DNA of 64,000 nt from an uncultured Burkholderiales bacterium (lineage in GTDB: Bacteria; Pseudomonadota; Gammaproteobacteria; Burkholderiales; Burkholderiaceae_C), in assembly GCA_945952065.1 (NCBI GenBank), contig CAMFGY010000019.1, positions 21,986 to 85,985 of the forward strand. Reading direction: 5' to 3'. Positions 8,707 through 16,347 of this stretch are shown here, piece by piece. The notes under the pieces were generated by a model. The model was not told the DNA's origin. It was given only the letters and a program-made list of their open reading frames with translations, and searched no databases. The number at the start of each line of letters is the position of its first letter. The first letter of the stretch is position 1. The position numbers and the translations under genes were made by a program.

Positions 8707-8895
8707 TCAGCAGTGGCGGGCCTGCAAGGCCTTGGCTTGTTGGCCCGGCAGGGTGTGTTGCGCCAGTTCTTGCCGCAAACACCAAGCCAGATAGCGCCGC
8801 GCCCAAGGCGGGGTTTTGTGAATGGCGGGTCGGGCCGTCTCAGGGCGCTCGGCCCTTGGGCCTGTGGCCTGCGGCAGGCTGAACGATGGGTGCAT
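8707..8895 (-). CDS. 62-residue protein upstream of the tautomerase
   Basis: I chose the ATG at 8895 because a strong GAAGGAGA ribosome site lies seven bases upstream. The product is basic, without a signal peptide or membrane helix. Its C-terminal half (WARRYLAWCLRQELAQHTL) is predicted to form an amphipathic helix with several Arg and Gln. I do not recognise a family. It is the first gene of the likely tautomerase transcript and faces the LysR gene across about 100 bases, so it may be part of the same response. Confidence 0.5.
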   Translation of the reverse strand: MHPSFSLPQATGPRAERPETARPAIHKTPPWARRYLAWCLRQELAQHTLPGQQAKALQARHC

Positions 8896-8953
8896 GGTCT
8901 TCTCCTTCGGTGCGTGGGCCTCACGGCGGTCGGCGAGGCATGGCAGCATGGTA

Positions 8954-8997
8954 TGTTTGCAAAAACGCACAAACAACGCCTTCAATTGCAATTTGAA
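8954..8997. promoter_or_regulatory. Candidate LysR-type operator with two inverted repeats
   Basis: The gap between the divergent lysR and 62-aa genes holds TGTTTG (8954-8959) and CAAACA (8970-8975) with a 10-base spacer, and TTCAA (8981-8985) with TTGAA (8993-8997) around an ATTGCAAT-like core. Imperfect dyads of this size between a LysR gene and its divergent target are the usual arrangement. Binding is inferred from layout, not known. Confidence 0.45.
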
Positions 8998-8998
8998 T

Positions 8999-9946
8999 AT
9001 GCAAAAAAGCACATCTACCCCGGGGCTTGCCGGCCAGGACCGGGGGGCCGACCCGGGCTTCAACTGGGACGATTTGCGTTACGCCTTGGCGATTGCCGAG
9101 GCGGGCTCCCTCAACGGGGCGGCCAAGGCTTTGGGGGTTCAGCACAGCACGGTGTTGCGGCGCCTGGACGCCTTGGAGCAGCGCCTGGGGGCGCGCCTGT
9201 TCGACCGCATACGCCAGGGCTACACCCCCACCGAAGCCGGCGAGCTGATGGCGGCGCAAGCGCGTCAGATGCGCCCGGCCATTGCGGAAATGCAGCGGCG
9301 CATCCTGGGGCGTGATCTGGAGTTGCAGGGCACTTTGCGCCTCACCACTGCCTTCATCGCCACCCTGTACCTTTTGCCCGAGGCTTTGGCGGCGTTCCGG
9401 CGCAGCCACCCGGGCATTGAGGTGGAGGTGCATGAGAACTCCAATCTGGTCGATATGTCGCGCCGCGACGCCGATGTGGCGCTGCGCATGAACCGGGTGG
9501 TGCCCGAGCATCTGGTTGGGCGCCAAGTGGGCGAGGTGCGCATGCGGGTGTACGCGCGACGCGGCGCGCCCGACTTGCCCCAAACCGTGCAGCCGCTGGC
9601 CCATTTGTGCGCGGACTACCCCTGGATCGGTTTTGACCGCGAGCGCCGCAGCCGCTTTTTTGATCGCTGGATGCTGGACCATGTGCCCGATGCCCGCATC
9701 GTCATGCGCCTCGATCTGCTGCACCCCGCCGTGGCCATGGCGCGCACCGGGGTGGCCTTGGCCTTGCTGCCCACCTTGATCGAGGGCCATGAGCCGGATC
9801 TACTGCCTGTTTCAGAGGTCTTGACCGAGGTCAGCACGCCGGTTTGGCTGCTGACCCACCCGGATCTGCGGCAAACCGCGCGGGTGCGGGCCTTTTTGCA
9901 TGAGGTGGGGCAGCATTTGCAAGCCCGCTTGGCCGCCGCGCCTTGA
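8999..9946 (+). CDS. LysR-family transcriptional regulator
   Basis: Codes for 315 residues. The start at 8999 (MQKSTST) leaves a short tail before the winged HTH, which runs about residues 20-80 (FNWDDLRYALAIAEAGSLNG, then L-G-V-Q-H-S-T-V-L-R-R-L-D-A-L-E and F-D-R-I-R-Q-G-Y-T-P-T). The substrate-binding domain follows from about residue 105. The start is AT-rich and has no strong ribosome site; upstream in-frame starts overlap the 62-aa gene on the other strand and are unlikely. The neighbours suggest it controls the divergent tautomerase transcript, and perhaps itself. The inducer is unknown. Confidence 0.88.
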   Translation: MQKSTSTPGLAGQDRGADPGFNWDDLRYALAIAEAGSLNGAAKALGVQHSTVLRRLDALEQRLGARLFDRIRQGYTPTEAGELMAAQARQMRPAIAEMQRRILGRDLELQGTLRLTTAFIATLYLLPEALAAFRRSHPGIEVEVHENSNLVDMSRRDADVALRMNRVVPEHLVGRQVGEVRMRVYARRGAPDLPQTVQPLAHLCADYPWIGFDRERRSRFFDRWMLDHVPDARIVMRLDLLHPAVAMARTGVALALLPTLIEGHEPDLLPVSEVLTEVSTPVWLLTHPDLRQTARVRAFLHEVGQHLQARLAAAP

Positions 9947-9999
9947 AAAGCCGCGCTTCAGCCTCACGCTGTTGGGCAGACTCGGAGAACTTTTCCATC

Positions 10000-10413
10000 A
10001 TGCTGATCACCTGCCCCCACTGCCTGACCAAGAACCGTGTGCCCGACGAGCGCAGCGCTCAAGACCCGGTGTGCGGCAAATGCGGCCATGCCCTGCTCAG
10101 CGGCGAGGTGCTGGCCTTGAACGACAGCAATTTCGATGCGGTGGTGGGCGGCACTGAGTTGCCGGTGCTGGTGGACTTTTGGGCGCCCTGGTGTGGCCCT
10201 TGCCGGCAGATGGCGCCGCAGTTCGCGCAGGCAGCCCAGCACCTGAAGGGGCAAGCCTTGCTGGTCAAGGTCAATAGCGATGAGTGCCCCCATGTGTCCA
10301 GCCGCTTTGCGATCCGCAGCATCCCAACGCTGATCCAGCTGCAAGCTGGGCGTGAGCTGCAGCGCATTTCGGGGGCACTGCCGGCGGCGCAAATCGTCGC
10401 GTGGTTGCGCTGA
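10000..10413 (+). CDS. trxC: Thioredoxin 2 (zinc-containing thioredoxin TrxC)
   Basis: Codes for 137 residues. It has the extra N-terminal zinc-binding part of thioredoxin 2, with C-P-H-C (5-8) and C-G-K-C (25-28), followed by a complete thioredoxin fold with the W-C-G-P-C active site (64-68) and the cis-Pro in I-R-S-I-P-T. It is a cytoplasmic disulphide reductase. In other proteobacteria trxC is often under OxyR control, but I see no clear OxyR site here. It follows the LysR gene by 53 bases on the same strand and could be cotranscribed with it. Confidence 0.94.
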   Translation: MLITCPHCLTKNRVPDERSAQDPVCGKCGHALLSGEVLALNDSNFDAVVGGTELPVLVDFWAPWCGPCRQMAPQFAQAAQHLKGQALLVKVNSDECPHVSSRFAIRSIPTLIQLQAGRELQRISGALPAAQIVAWLR

Positions 10414-10446
10414 GCTGGACCGTGCTGAGCTTTTCGCCCGCTCTGT

Positions 10447-11916
10447 TCAGGCCCAGCGCCCCACCGGCATGAAGCTTGGCGACTTGATCACATAGCGCTG
10501 CCAGCGCCAGCGCAACAAGCCCAGCGTGATCAAGCCACTGGCGGTGCTCAGGGCGGCGATGGGCATGCCGAGGGCCGCCAAACCGAAGACCAAGCCGCTG
10601 CTCAACAGGCCACTGACGATCAGCAGCGCCATGCTGCTGGCCTTGGGCGAACCTTGGCGCGACCAGTCACGCAGCAACAAGCTGCCCATGGGCAAGAGCC
10701 CCAGCAAGGCGTAAAGGCCCAGGTGTGAGTAAAGCGCGTCGCCGCCAAGCGCGCTGATGGCCGCCACCAAGCCCAAGGCCAGACTCCATTGCAGGACGTA
10801 CTGCATCAGCAGCCGTTGCGCCATCATGCGGTTCAATGCGAGGCCTCTGGGCATGCCCGGCAGCAGCATCAGCAGTGCTTGCTCGCGTCGGCTGCGATAG
10901 AGCGTGGCTGCGAGGCCGAGCAGCGGGTTGAGCGCAGAGCACACCAAGCCAATTTGCAAACCGAAGTTGCCATTGCGGCCCATCTCAGACCAGTCGGGTT
11001 GGTAGCGCAGCTGCATCCACAGGGCAATCAAAGCCAGGGCCAGCAAGAGCAGGGACAGGGCGCCGGTGATGGCGGTCCAATGCAGGCCGCCCAAAGTGAG
11101 CAGTTCGGCTCGGGCCAGGGCGCTGCGCGCGCTTGGCTTGGCATGCTTCAGCAGATGGGCTTGCCAAAGAGGCGCAGGCCAGGTGAACAGGCGCGCAAGA
11201 AAGCGGCCCAGGGTCCCTTGATTGCCGGCCATGGTCGCGCTGCGCTGCGGGTTCAAGACTTGGCGCAGTTGCTCCAGCCGGCGGTAGCTGCTGCGGTGGC
11301 TGGGGCCGCCGTTTTGCAAGAGTTGCGCAAGCACCCAGGGCAAGACCAGCACAGCCAGGCCCGCCAAGCTCCAGGCCTGCGTTGTGTACCACTGCTTCAT
11401 GCCGGACCAAAACAGCACGAATATGGCATTGAGGGGCGGCCAAAAGCCAAAGCTCGGCACGATCGAGAGCACGAGCCACAGCCACCACCAACGTATACAC
11501 ATGGCAAACAGCACCAGGCTGGCGGCTGTGCCCAAGGCCCAGAGCAAGGGCGCGCCGGTGAAGGGGCTGAAGAGCGCGGTGACGAGCAGGGTCAGGCCCA
11601 GCAGCAAACCCACCGCGCAGCGCCGCAGCCGCTCAAGATGCTGGGGCACAAGGCGCGCGGCGTTCGGGTGGTTTTGCTGGCGCAAGCTGGAGAAGCCGAT
11701 GCACCACAGAATCAACAATGCGGGCAAGGTGGCAATGCCCAGCGTGAGGCGCGCGGCGCCCCAGCCTTGGGCGATGCCCAGGCCCAGCGCCAGCAGCAAC
11801 ACCAGCAGCAAGAGCCCGAGCCAAATCCATAACTCGCCGGTGTGACGGCGTTGCCGAAACGGCGCCAGCAAGAGTGGGCTGTAGGGGGCCCAAAGCCTTT
11901 GTTGCAGGGTGCTCAT
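10447..11916 (-). CDS. ABC transporter membrane protein (permease partner of the YtrA-type operon)
   Basis: Codes for 489 residues with about 10-12 hydrophobic segments and almost no soluble domain. I do not see a strong family motif. Its role is given by position: it starts one base after the ATPase gene stops, and that gene overlaps the GntR regulator. Operons of the order GntR(YtrA)-ATPase-permease usually encode export systems for cell-envelope stress or antimicrobial peptides. It is longer than most ABC-2 type permeases, so both halves of the membrane part may be on one chain. Confidence 0.72.
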   Translation of the reverse strand: MSTLQQRLWAPYSPLLLAPFRQRRHTGELWIWLGLLLLVLLLALGLGIAQGWGAARLTLGIATLPALLILWCIGFSSLRQQNHPNAARLVPQHLERLRRCAVGLLLGLTLLVTALFSPFTGAPLLWALGTAASLVLFAMCIRWWWLWLVLSIVPSFGFWPPLNAIFVLFWSGMKQWYTTQAWSLAGLAVLVLPWVLAQLLQNGGPSHRSSYRRLEQLRQVLNPQRSATMAGNQGTLGRFLARLFTWPAPLWQAHLLKHAKPSARSALARAELLTLGGLHWTAITGALSLLLLALALIALWMQLRYQPDWSEMGRNGNFGLQIGLVCSALNPLLGLAATLYRSRREQALLMLLPGMPRGLALNRMMAQRLLMQYVLQWSLALGLVAAISALGGDALYSHLGLYALLGLLPMGSLLLRDWSRQGSPKASSMALLIVSGLLSSGLVFGLAALGMPIAALSTASGLITLGLLRWRWQRYVIKSPSFMPVGRWA

Positions 11917-11917
11917 T

Positions 11918-12847
11918 TCAGGTCAACTCCATGAACAAGTCTTCCAGGTTGACGGACTGGCTGCTGAGCTGGGCGGGCAAGGGGAGCGCTTCGGATTGCG
12001 GAGCCAGTCGCACCAAGCAGCGTTCGTGCCCGCCTTCAAGGGTGCTGCGCGAAAGGCAGCGCAAGCCCGGCGTCTGCAAAAGGCTTTGCATCGCCGCACT
12101 GGGGCCGCTGAAGGCGCGCACCTCGTCCAGCAGCTCATCCAGCGGCGCTTGCAAGCCGATGCGACCTTGTTGAAGAAAGGCCACGTTGAAGGCGACGCGC
12201 TCCAGGTCCGACAAGATGTGGGTGGAGAACACCACGGTGGTGCCGCGGTCCAGCACCTGCTCGATCAGCTCACGCAAAAAGTCGCGGCGCCCGGCCGGGT
12301 CCAGGCTGGCCACCGGCTCGTCCAGCACCAGCAGGTCGGGCTCGTGGGCCAGGGCGCGGATGATGGACAGGCGTTGCTGTTGGCCGCCGCTGAGCTTGGC
12401 GATCGGTTTGTCGCGGGCAATGTCCCAGCGCGACATCAGGCCTTCAACCTTGGCCTCGTTCCAGCGTGGGTAAAAGCTCTTGAAGTAACTCAGCAACTGA
12501 GCGGCGCTGAAGCCTTCGAACAAATCGCTCTGCTGGGGCACATAGCCGATGCGGGCGCGGGCCTGGTCGTTCAGGGCCAGCGCGTTTTGGCCAAACAAAA
12601 GTGCCTCGCCCGATTGCGGTTCGCGCAGGCCCAGCAGGGCTTCGAGCAAGCTGGTCTTGCCCGCGCCATTGCGGCCCAGCAGACCGACCACCTGGCCAGG
12701 CAGCAAGCGCCAATCCAGATCCTTGAGCACCGACTGCGGCCCATAGCTCAGGCTCAGCCGGCTCAGCACCGCGCTGGCGCTGGGCAATTCCTGCGGCGCG
12801 TCAGTGGCGCGGGCGTCTGCGGCGGGGGTGATGGTGGCGGTGTTCAT
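11918..12847 (-). CDS. ABC transporter ATPase
   Basis: Codes for 309 residues from the ATG at 12847. Motifs in order are Walker A G-R-N-G-A-G-K-T-S, the Q-loop in G-Y-V-P-Q-Q-S-D-L-F, the signature L-S-G-G-Q-Q-Q-R-L-S, Walker B L-L-V-L-D-E-P-V-A-S-L-D and the switch His in F-S-T-H. About 75 residues follow the core. The frame is open upstream to 13360, but that stretch runs over the GntR gene. The start codon overlaps the GntR stop by four bases (ATGA), showing translational coupling. It energises the permease directly downstream. Confidence 0.93.
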   Translation of the reverse strand: MNTATITPAADARATDAPQELPSASAVLSRLSLSYGPQSVLKDLDWRLLPGQVVGLLGRNGAGKTSLLEALLGLREPQSGEALLFGQNALALNDQARARIGYVPQQSDLFEGFSAAQLLSYFKSFYPRWNEAKVEGLMSRWDIARDKPIAKLSGGQQQRLSIIRALAHEPDLLVLDEPVASLDPAGRRDFLRELIEQVLDRGTTVVFSTHILSDLERVAFNVAFLQQGRIGLQAPLDELLDEVRAFSGPSAAMQSLLQTPGLRCLSRSTLEGGHERCLVRLAPQSEALPLPAQLSSQSVNLEDLFMELT

Positions 12848-13248
12848 GGGGTGCCTCCCTGTTTGAGGATGTGTTCGAACAAATGCAAGGCTTGCGCGGC
12901 GGGAACGCCGAGCTGTTGGGCTTCGGCGGCTGCGCGTTCCAGACTGGGCCGCAGCAGGGCGATGCGCTCGGCAGCGGGCTGGGCTTTTTGATGCTGCGCG
13001 GCCACCCGCATGGCCAAGCCGCGGCGGCGCTCCAGCAGGCCCTCGGCTTCCAGCAGGCTGTAGGCCTTGGAAATCGTCATCGGGTGCACTGCCAAGGCTT
13101 GCGCCACTTCGCGGACCGAAGGGATTTCTTGCCCCGCTTTCAGATGGCCGCTGGCCACCCGGCGTCGCACTTGCTCGACCAATTGCCGGTAGATCGGCTC
13201 GGTCGACCCGGTGTTGATGCTGAAGAACTGAAAGGCTTCGGCGCTCAA
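12844..13248 (-). CDS. GntR-family regulator, YtrA subfamily
   Basis: Codes for 134 residues if started from TTG at 13248, which has GGGAG about nine bases upstream; the frame stays open to an ATG at 13311, but that start would place the palindromic operator inside the coding region. The winged HTH is near the N-terminus (PIYRQLVEQVRRRVASG, then I-P-S-V-R-E-V-A-Q-A-L-A-V-H-P-M-T-I-S-K-A-Y). A short helical C-terminal dimer region follows, the mark of the YtrA group, which lacks a large ligand domain. It is the first gene of the regulator-ATPase-permease operon and most likely represses it through the site at 13272-13295. Confidence 0.9.
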   Translation of the reverse strand: MSAEAFQFFSINTGSTEPIYRQLVEQVRRRVASGHLKAGQEIPSVREVAQALAVHPMTISKAYSLLEAEGLLERRRGLAMRVAAQHQKAQPAAERIALLRPSLERAAAEAQQLGVPAAQALHLFEHILKQGGTP

Positions 13249-13271
13249 GGCTACTCTCCCTGTTGGCTCCT

Positions 13272-13295
13272 TGTGTACTAGTATAGTAGTACACA
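13272..13295. promoter_or_regulatory. YtrA-type GntR operator (perfect 9-bp dyad)
   Basis: TGTGTACTA (13272-13280) and TAGTACACA (13287-13295) are exact inverted copies with a 6-base spacer. The GTACTA..TAGTAC core is the known type of site for YtrA-subfamily GntR regulators. It lies 24 bases upstream of the chosen regulator start, inside the likely promoter, which points to autorepression of the operon. Confidence 0.8.
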
Positions 13296-13460
13296 TCGAC
13301 AGAGTGCGCAAGCACCGCTGGCGGCCAAAGCTGACGGCGGGCTTGGCGGTATTTGTGCATAGGGGCGGGGGCCCAGCCGCTTCGAGGCGGGTGCGCGGCC
13401 GAGGCTGCCTCCTACACTCGCCGCTGCTGCAACTTTTGGGTGCCCCAAGGCATCAAGCAC

Positions 13461-13826
13461 ATGGCTTCATCTCGTGGGTTCAAGAGTTTCTTGTCGCTGG
13501 TTTTGTTGGGGCTGGCCTTGCTGTCGGGCTGTGCCGGCGTCAAGCACGCTGGGCGTGGGCAGCCTGAGTCGGCCCCGGCTGCCGAGGCATCTCAGACGCA
13601 GGCTGCGCCGACGCAGGCCAAGGCCGAGCCCAGGCTTCGCGCCAGCCGTTTTGATTACGAAGCCGAACGTGCCGCCAAAGAAGCGGGTTGTTCAGGGCCG
13701 AACGGCGAGCGTCCTATGGCAAGGCTGGATGCGCGGGAAGGCGCGATCGAGCGCTTCACCGTGCAGTGCGCCGCTCAATCGATGCGCGTGCTGTGCGATA
13801 TGGGCATGTGCCGCGCCCAGCTGTGA
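13461..13826 (+). CDS. Small lipoprotein of unknown function
   Basis: Codes for 121 residues from the ATG at 13461. The N-terminus has charged residues, a hydrophobic run (FLSLVLLGLALLSGC) and a lipobox L-L-S-G-C, so it should be lipid-modified. An Ala/Gln/Pro-rich linker of about 40 residues leads to a small C-terminal domain with four cysteines (G-C-S-G, V-Q-C-A, V-L-C-D, G-M-C-R), which may form two disulphides in the periplasm. I do not recognise the domain. It is 62 bases upstream of the O-glycan ligase gene on the same strand. Confidence 0.75.
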   Translation: MASSRGFKSFLSLVLLGLALLSGCAGVKHAGRGQPESAPAAEASQTQAAPTQAKAEPRLRASRFDYEAERAAKEAGCSGPNGERPMARLDAREGAIERFTVQCAAQSMRVLCDMGMCRAQL

Positions 13827-13888
13827 AGACGCAGGCGCACGCATGGCGGCGGCTGGCTGACGGCGCGTTCGTGTGATGATTCGGCCCC

Positions 13889-15712
13889 ATGTCTAGGACC
13901 TCGTCGCAACTCCCTCTGCCGGGCGCCGCATTGGCCGCGCCTGCGCCCCTTCATCCTTGGGCCCTGCCCGCCCTTGCATTGGCCTGCGGCCTGGCGCCTT
14001 TGTTGGCCTACAACCTGACGCCCTCGGCCACGCTCTTCAATCAACTCATCGCCTTGGCGGGCTGGGGCTGGGTCATGCTGTGCATGAACTCGGCGGGCGC
14101 GCCGCGTTGGCGCCTCAGCCCGGCGGCAGCGGCTCTCTTGCTCTTGGTCTTGGCGCCTGCTTTGTCTTGGTTCTTGGGGGGCTTGCCCCTGGGCTTGGCA
14201 CTGGCCAGCAGCGGCACTTTGGCGGCCGCTTTGATCTTGCTCTTGGCGGGCCAAGGCCTGGGAGCGCAAACCCGTGTGCAATGGTTGCAAGGCCTGTGCT
14301 GGGGCTTGTTGCTGGCTGGGGGGCTGAGTTTTGTGGTCAGCTTGGTGCAGGTGTTTTGGCCGGCCTTGGCTGATGGCCAGGTGATCGCGCGTTCGGGCAT
14401 TCCGGGCCGCGCGGTGGGCAATTTGCGCCAACCCAACCATCTGGCCAGCTTGTTGATGTGGGCCTGCGTGGCTGCGGTTTATTTGGCGGAGACCGGCCGC
14501 CCGGCAACACCAGGCCCGGGCAAGACCGGTGCATCGGGAGGCTGGCATCCCCTGGTGCTGCCGCTGATTTTGGCGGGCTTGGTTTTGGCGGTGGTTTTGA
14601 GCGCTTCGCGCACCGGCGTGATTGGCGTGTTGATTTTGGCCGTCTGGGGGGCGCTGGACCGCAAGCTCAGCCGCGCGGCCAAGCTCAGCCTCTTGGCCAC
14701 GCCTCTGATGTTGGGCCTGAGCTGGTGGCTTTTGTCGCTTTGGGCCAGTAGCGGGGGCCATGCGCTGGGGGCGGAATCTCGCTTGGCGGAAGGGGCGGGC
14801 TCTCCGTCGCGGCTGGCCATCATCGCCAATGCCTGGGTGTTGTTGAAAGCCAATCCGCTGACGGGCGTGGGCTGGGGCGAGTTCAACTTGGCCTGGAGCA
14901 TGTCGCCCTTCCCCAACCGGCCGGTGGCCTTTTTTGATCACACCCACAACATCGTCATGCAACTGGCGGTGGAGCTGGGCCTGCCGCTCAGTGCCTTGGT
15001 CTTGGGCTTGCTGAGTTGGTCTTTGTGGCGGGCTTTGTCCATGAGCATGAAGGCCACAGGCGCCGATGCGCTGGCACGCCGATGTGCCTTTTTATTGGTG
15101 CTGATGATTGGCTTGCACAGCCTGTTGGAGTACCCCTTGTGGTACGCCTACTTCCTCTTACCCACGGCTTTTGCGTTCGGGCTGGCCTTGGGCGAAACCC
15201 CTTCAGGCGCCGCGACGGATCAGGCGCCCGCGGCGGAGGCGACCCAGGTTCGCGCAGCCTGGCCCTGGCAGTTGGCGGGCGTGTTGATGGTGGCTGCGAG
15301 TGTGTTCACCTTGCGCGACTATCTGCGTGTGGTCGAGATCTATGTGCCTTCAGACAACGCCGCCCCTTTGCATGAGCGCATCGCCGCAGGTCAGGCGGGG
15401 CTGTTGTTTGCCAGTCAGGCCGATTACGCGGCGGCGACCTCCTACCCGCCCGGGCCGCAAGCCTTGGCAGCCGCCAAGCGCACTGCGCATCACTTGATCG
15501 ATGCGCGCTTGATGATGGCCTGGGCCAAGTCTTTGCATGCGGTCGGGCAAACCGATCAGGCCCGCTATGTGGTGGAGCGCTTGCGCGAGTTTCGCAATCC
15601 GACCAGCGCGGAATGGTTGGCCGAATGCGAGGAAGCGCTGCCGCCCGGGGCTTTGCAGCCCTTTCAGTGCCAGCCCGCGCAGCGCGATTACAGCTGGCGC
15701 GAATTGCGCTGA
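13889..15712 (+). CDS. PglL/TfpO-type protein O-oligosaccharyltransferase (Wzy/WaaL fold)
   Basis: Codes for 607 residues with about 12 membrane helices in the first 430. The large periplasmic loop holds NPLTGVGWGEFNLAW and F-F-D-H-T-H-N-I-V-M-Q-L-A-V-E-L-G. The H-T-H-N element belongs to the PglL branch, which moves lipid-linked glycans onto proteins such as type IV pilin, and is less typical of O-antigen ligases. The last 150 residues form the periplasmic tail seen in PglL proteins (Wzy_C_2-like). No pilin or glycan-assembly gene lies beside it in the window, so the acceptor is unknown. It could also be a Wzy polymerase or WaaL ligase, which I think less likely. Confidence 0.8.
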   Translation: MSRTSSQLPLPGAALAAPAPLHPWALPALALACGLAPLLAYNLTPSATLFNQLIALAGWGWVMLCMNSAGAPRWRLSPAAAALLLLVLAPALSWFLGGLPLGLALASSGTLAAALILLLAGQGLGAQTRVQWLQGLCWGLLLAGGLSFVVSLVQVFWPALADGQVIARSGIPGRAVGNLRQPNHLASLLMWACVAAVYLAETGRPATPGPGKTGASGGWHPLVLPLILAGLVLAVVLSASRTGVIGVLILAVWGALDRKLSRAAKLSLLATPLMLGLSWWLLSLWASSGGHALGAESRLAEGAGSPSRLAIIANAWVLLKANPLTGVGWGEFNLAWSMSPFPNRPVAFFDHTHNIVMQLAVELGLPLSALVLGLLSWSLWRALSMSMKATGADALARRCAFLLVLMIGLHSLLEYPLWYAYFLLPTAFAFGLALGETPSGAATDQAPAAEATQVRAAWPWQLAGVLMVAASVFTLRDYLRVVEIYVPSDNAAPLHERIAAGQAGLLFASQADYAAATSYPPGPQALAAAKRTAHHLIDARLMMAWAKSLHAVGQTDQARYVVERLREFRNPTSAEWLAECEEALPPGALQPFQCQPAQRDYSWRELR

Positions 15713-15718
15713 AGGCGA

Positions 15719-15734
15719 CGCGGCCTGGGCCGCG
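15719..15734. terminator. GC hairpin between convergent genes
   Basis: CGCGGC (15719-15724) and GCCGCG (15729-15734) make a 6-bp stem in the 45-base gap between the converging glycan ligase and moaC genes. It has no T-run, so it is at best a weak or Rho-assisted end signal. Confidence 0.3.
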
Positions 15735-15757
15735 CAGCGCTGGAGTTGAGGCCTCGC

Positions 15758-16237
15758 TCAGGGCGCCGACCAGTCGCCGCTCTTGCCGCCGTGCTTTTCT
15801 TGCACGCGCACATCGCTGATGACCATGCCGCGATCGGCGGCCTTGAGCATGTCGTAAATGGTCAGCAGGCCGATCTGTACCGAGGTCAAGGCTTCCATCT
15901 CCACGCCGGTGCGGCCCAGGGTTTCGACCTGCGCGCGGCACAGCACGGCATTGGCGCTCGGGTCGATTTCAAAATCAACCGTCACACGCGTCAGCGGCAG
16001 TGGGTGGCACAGCGGAATCAGGTCGGCCGTGCGCTTGGCCGCTTGGATGGCGGCGATGCGGGCGATGCCCAGCACATCGCCCTTCTTGGCGCTGCCGTTT
16101 ACGATCAGGGCCAAGGTGGCGGCTTGCATGCTGATGCGGCCGGCGGCCACCGCGACGCGATGGGTCACGTCTTTGGCCGCCACATCGACCATATGGGCTT
16201 GGCCTTGGGCATCAAAATGCGTCAGTTCAGGAGTCAT
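15758..16237 (-). CDS. moaC: Cyclic pyranopterin monophosphate synthase MoaC
   Basis: Codes for 159 residues, the normal length. MoaC, working after MoaA, forms cyclic pyranopterin monophosphate in molybdenum cofactor synthesis in the cytoplasm. Motifs are [13 protein letters not shown] at the start, [20 protein letters not shown], the [10 protein letters not shown] active-site segment, [25 protein letters not shown] and the final EKHGGKSG. No other moa gene is adjacent. The gene stands alone on the minus strand between two plus-strand genes. Confidence 0.97.
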   Translation of the reverse strand: MTPELTHFDAQGQAHMVDVAAKDVTHRVAVAAGRISMQAATLALIVNGSAKKGDVLGIARIAAIQAAKRTADLIPLCHPLPLTRVTVDFEIDPSANAVLCRAQVETLGRTGVEMEALTSVQIGLLTIYDMLKAADRGMVISDVRVQEKHGGKSGDWSAP

Positions 16238-16347
16238 ATCAGGATCGGCCGCTCAGGCGCGGCAACAATTGGGAAACGATTCTGGCCTCATCATAGAGAG
16301 GCTTGTCAGCCTTGGAGTCTGGTTTGTTGAAACGATCTGTCGGTTTG

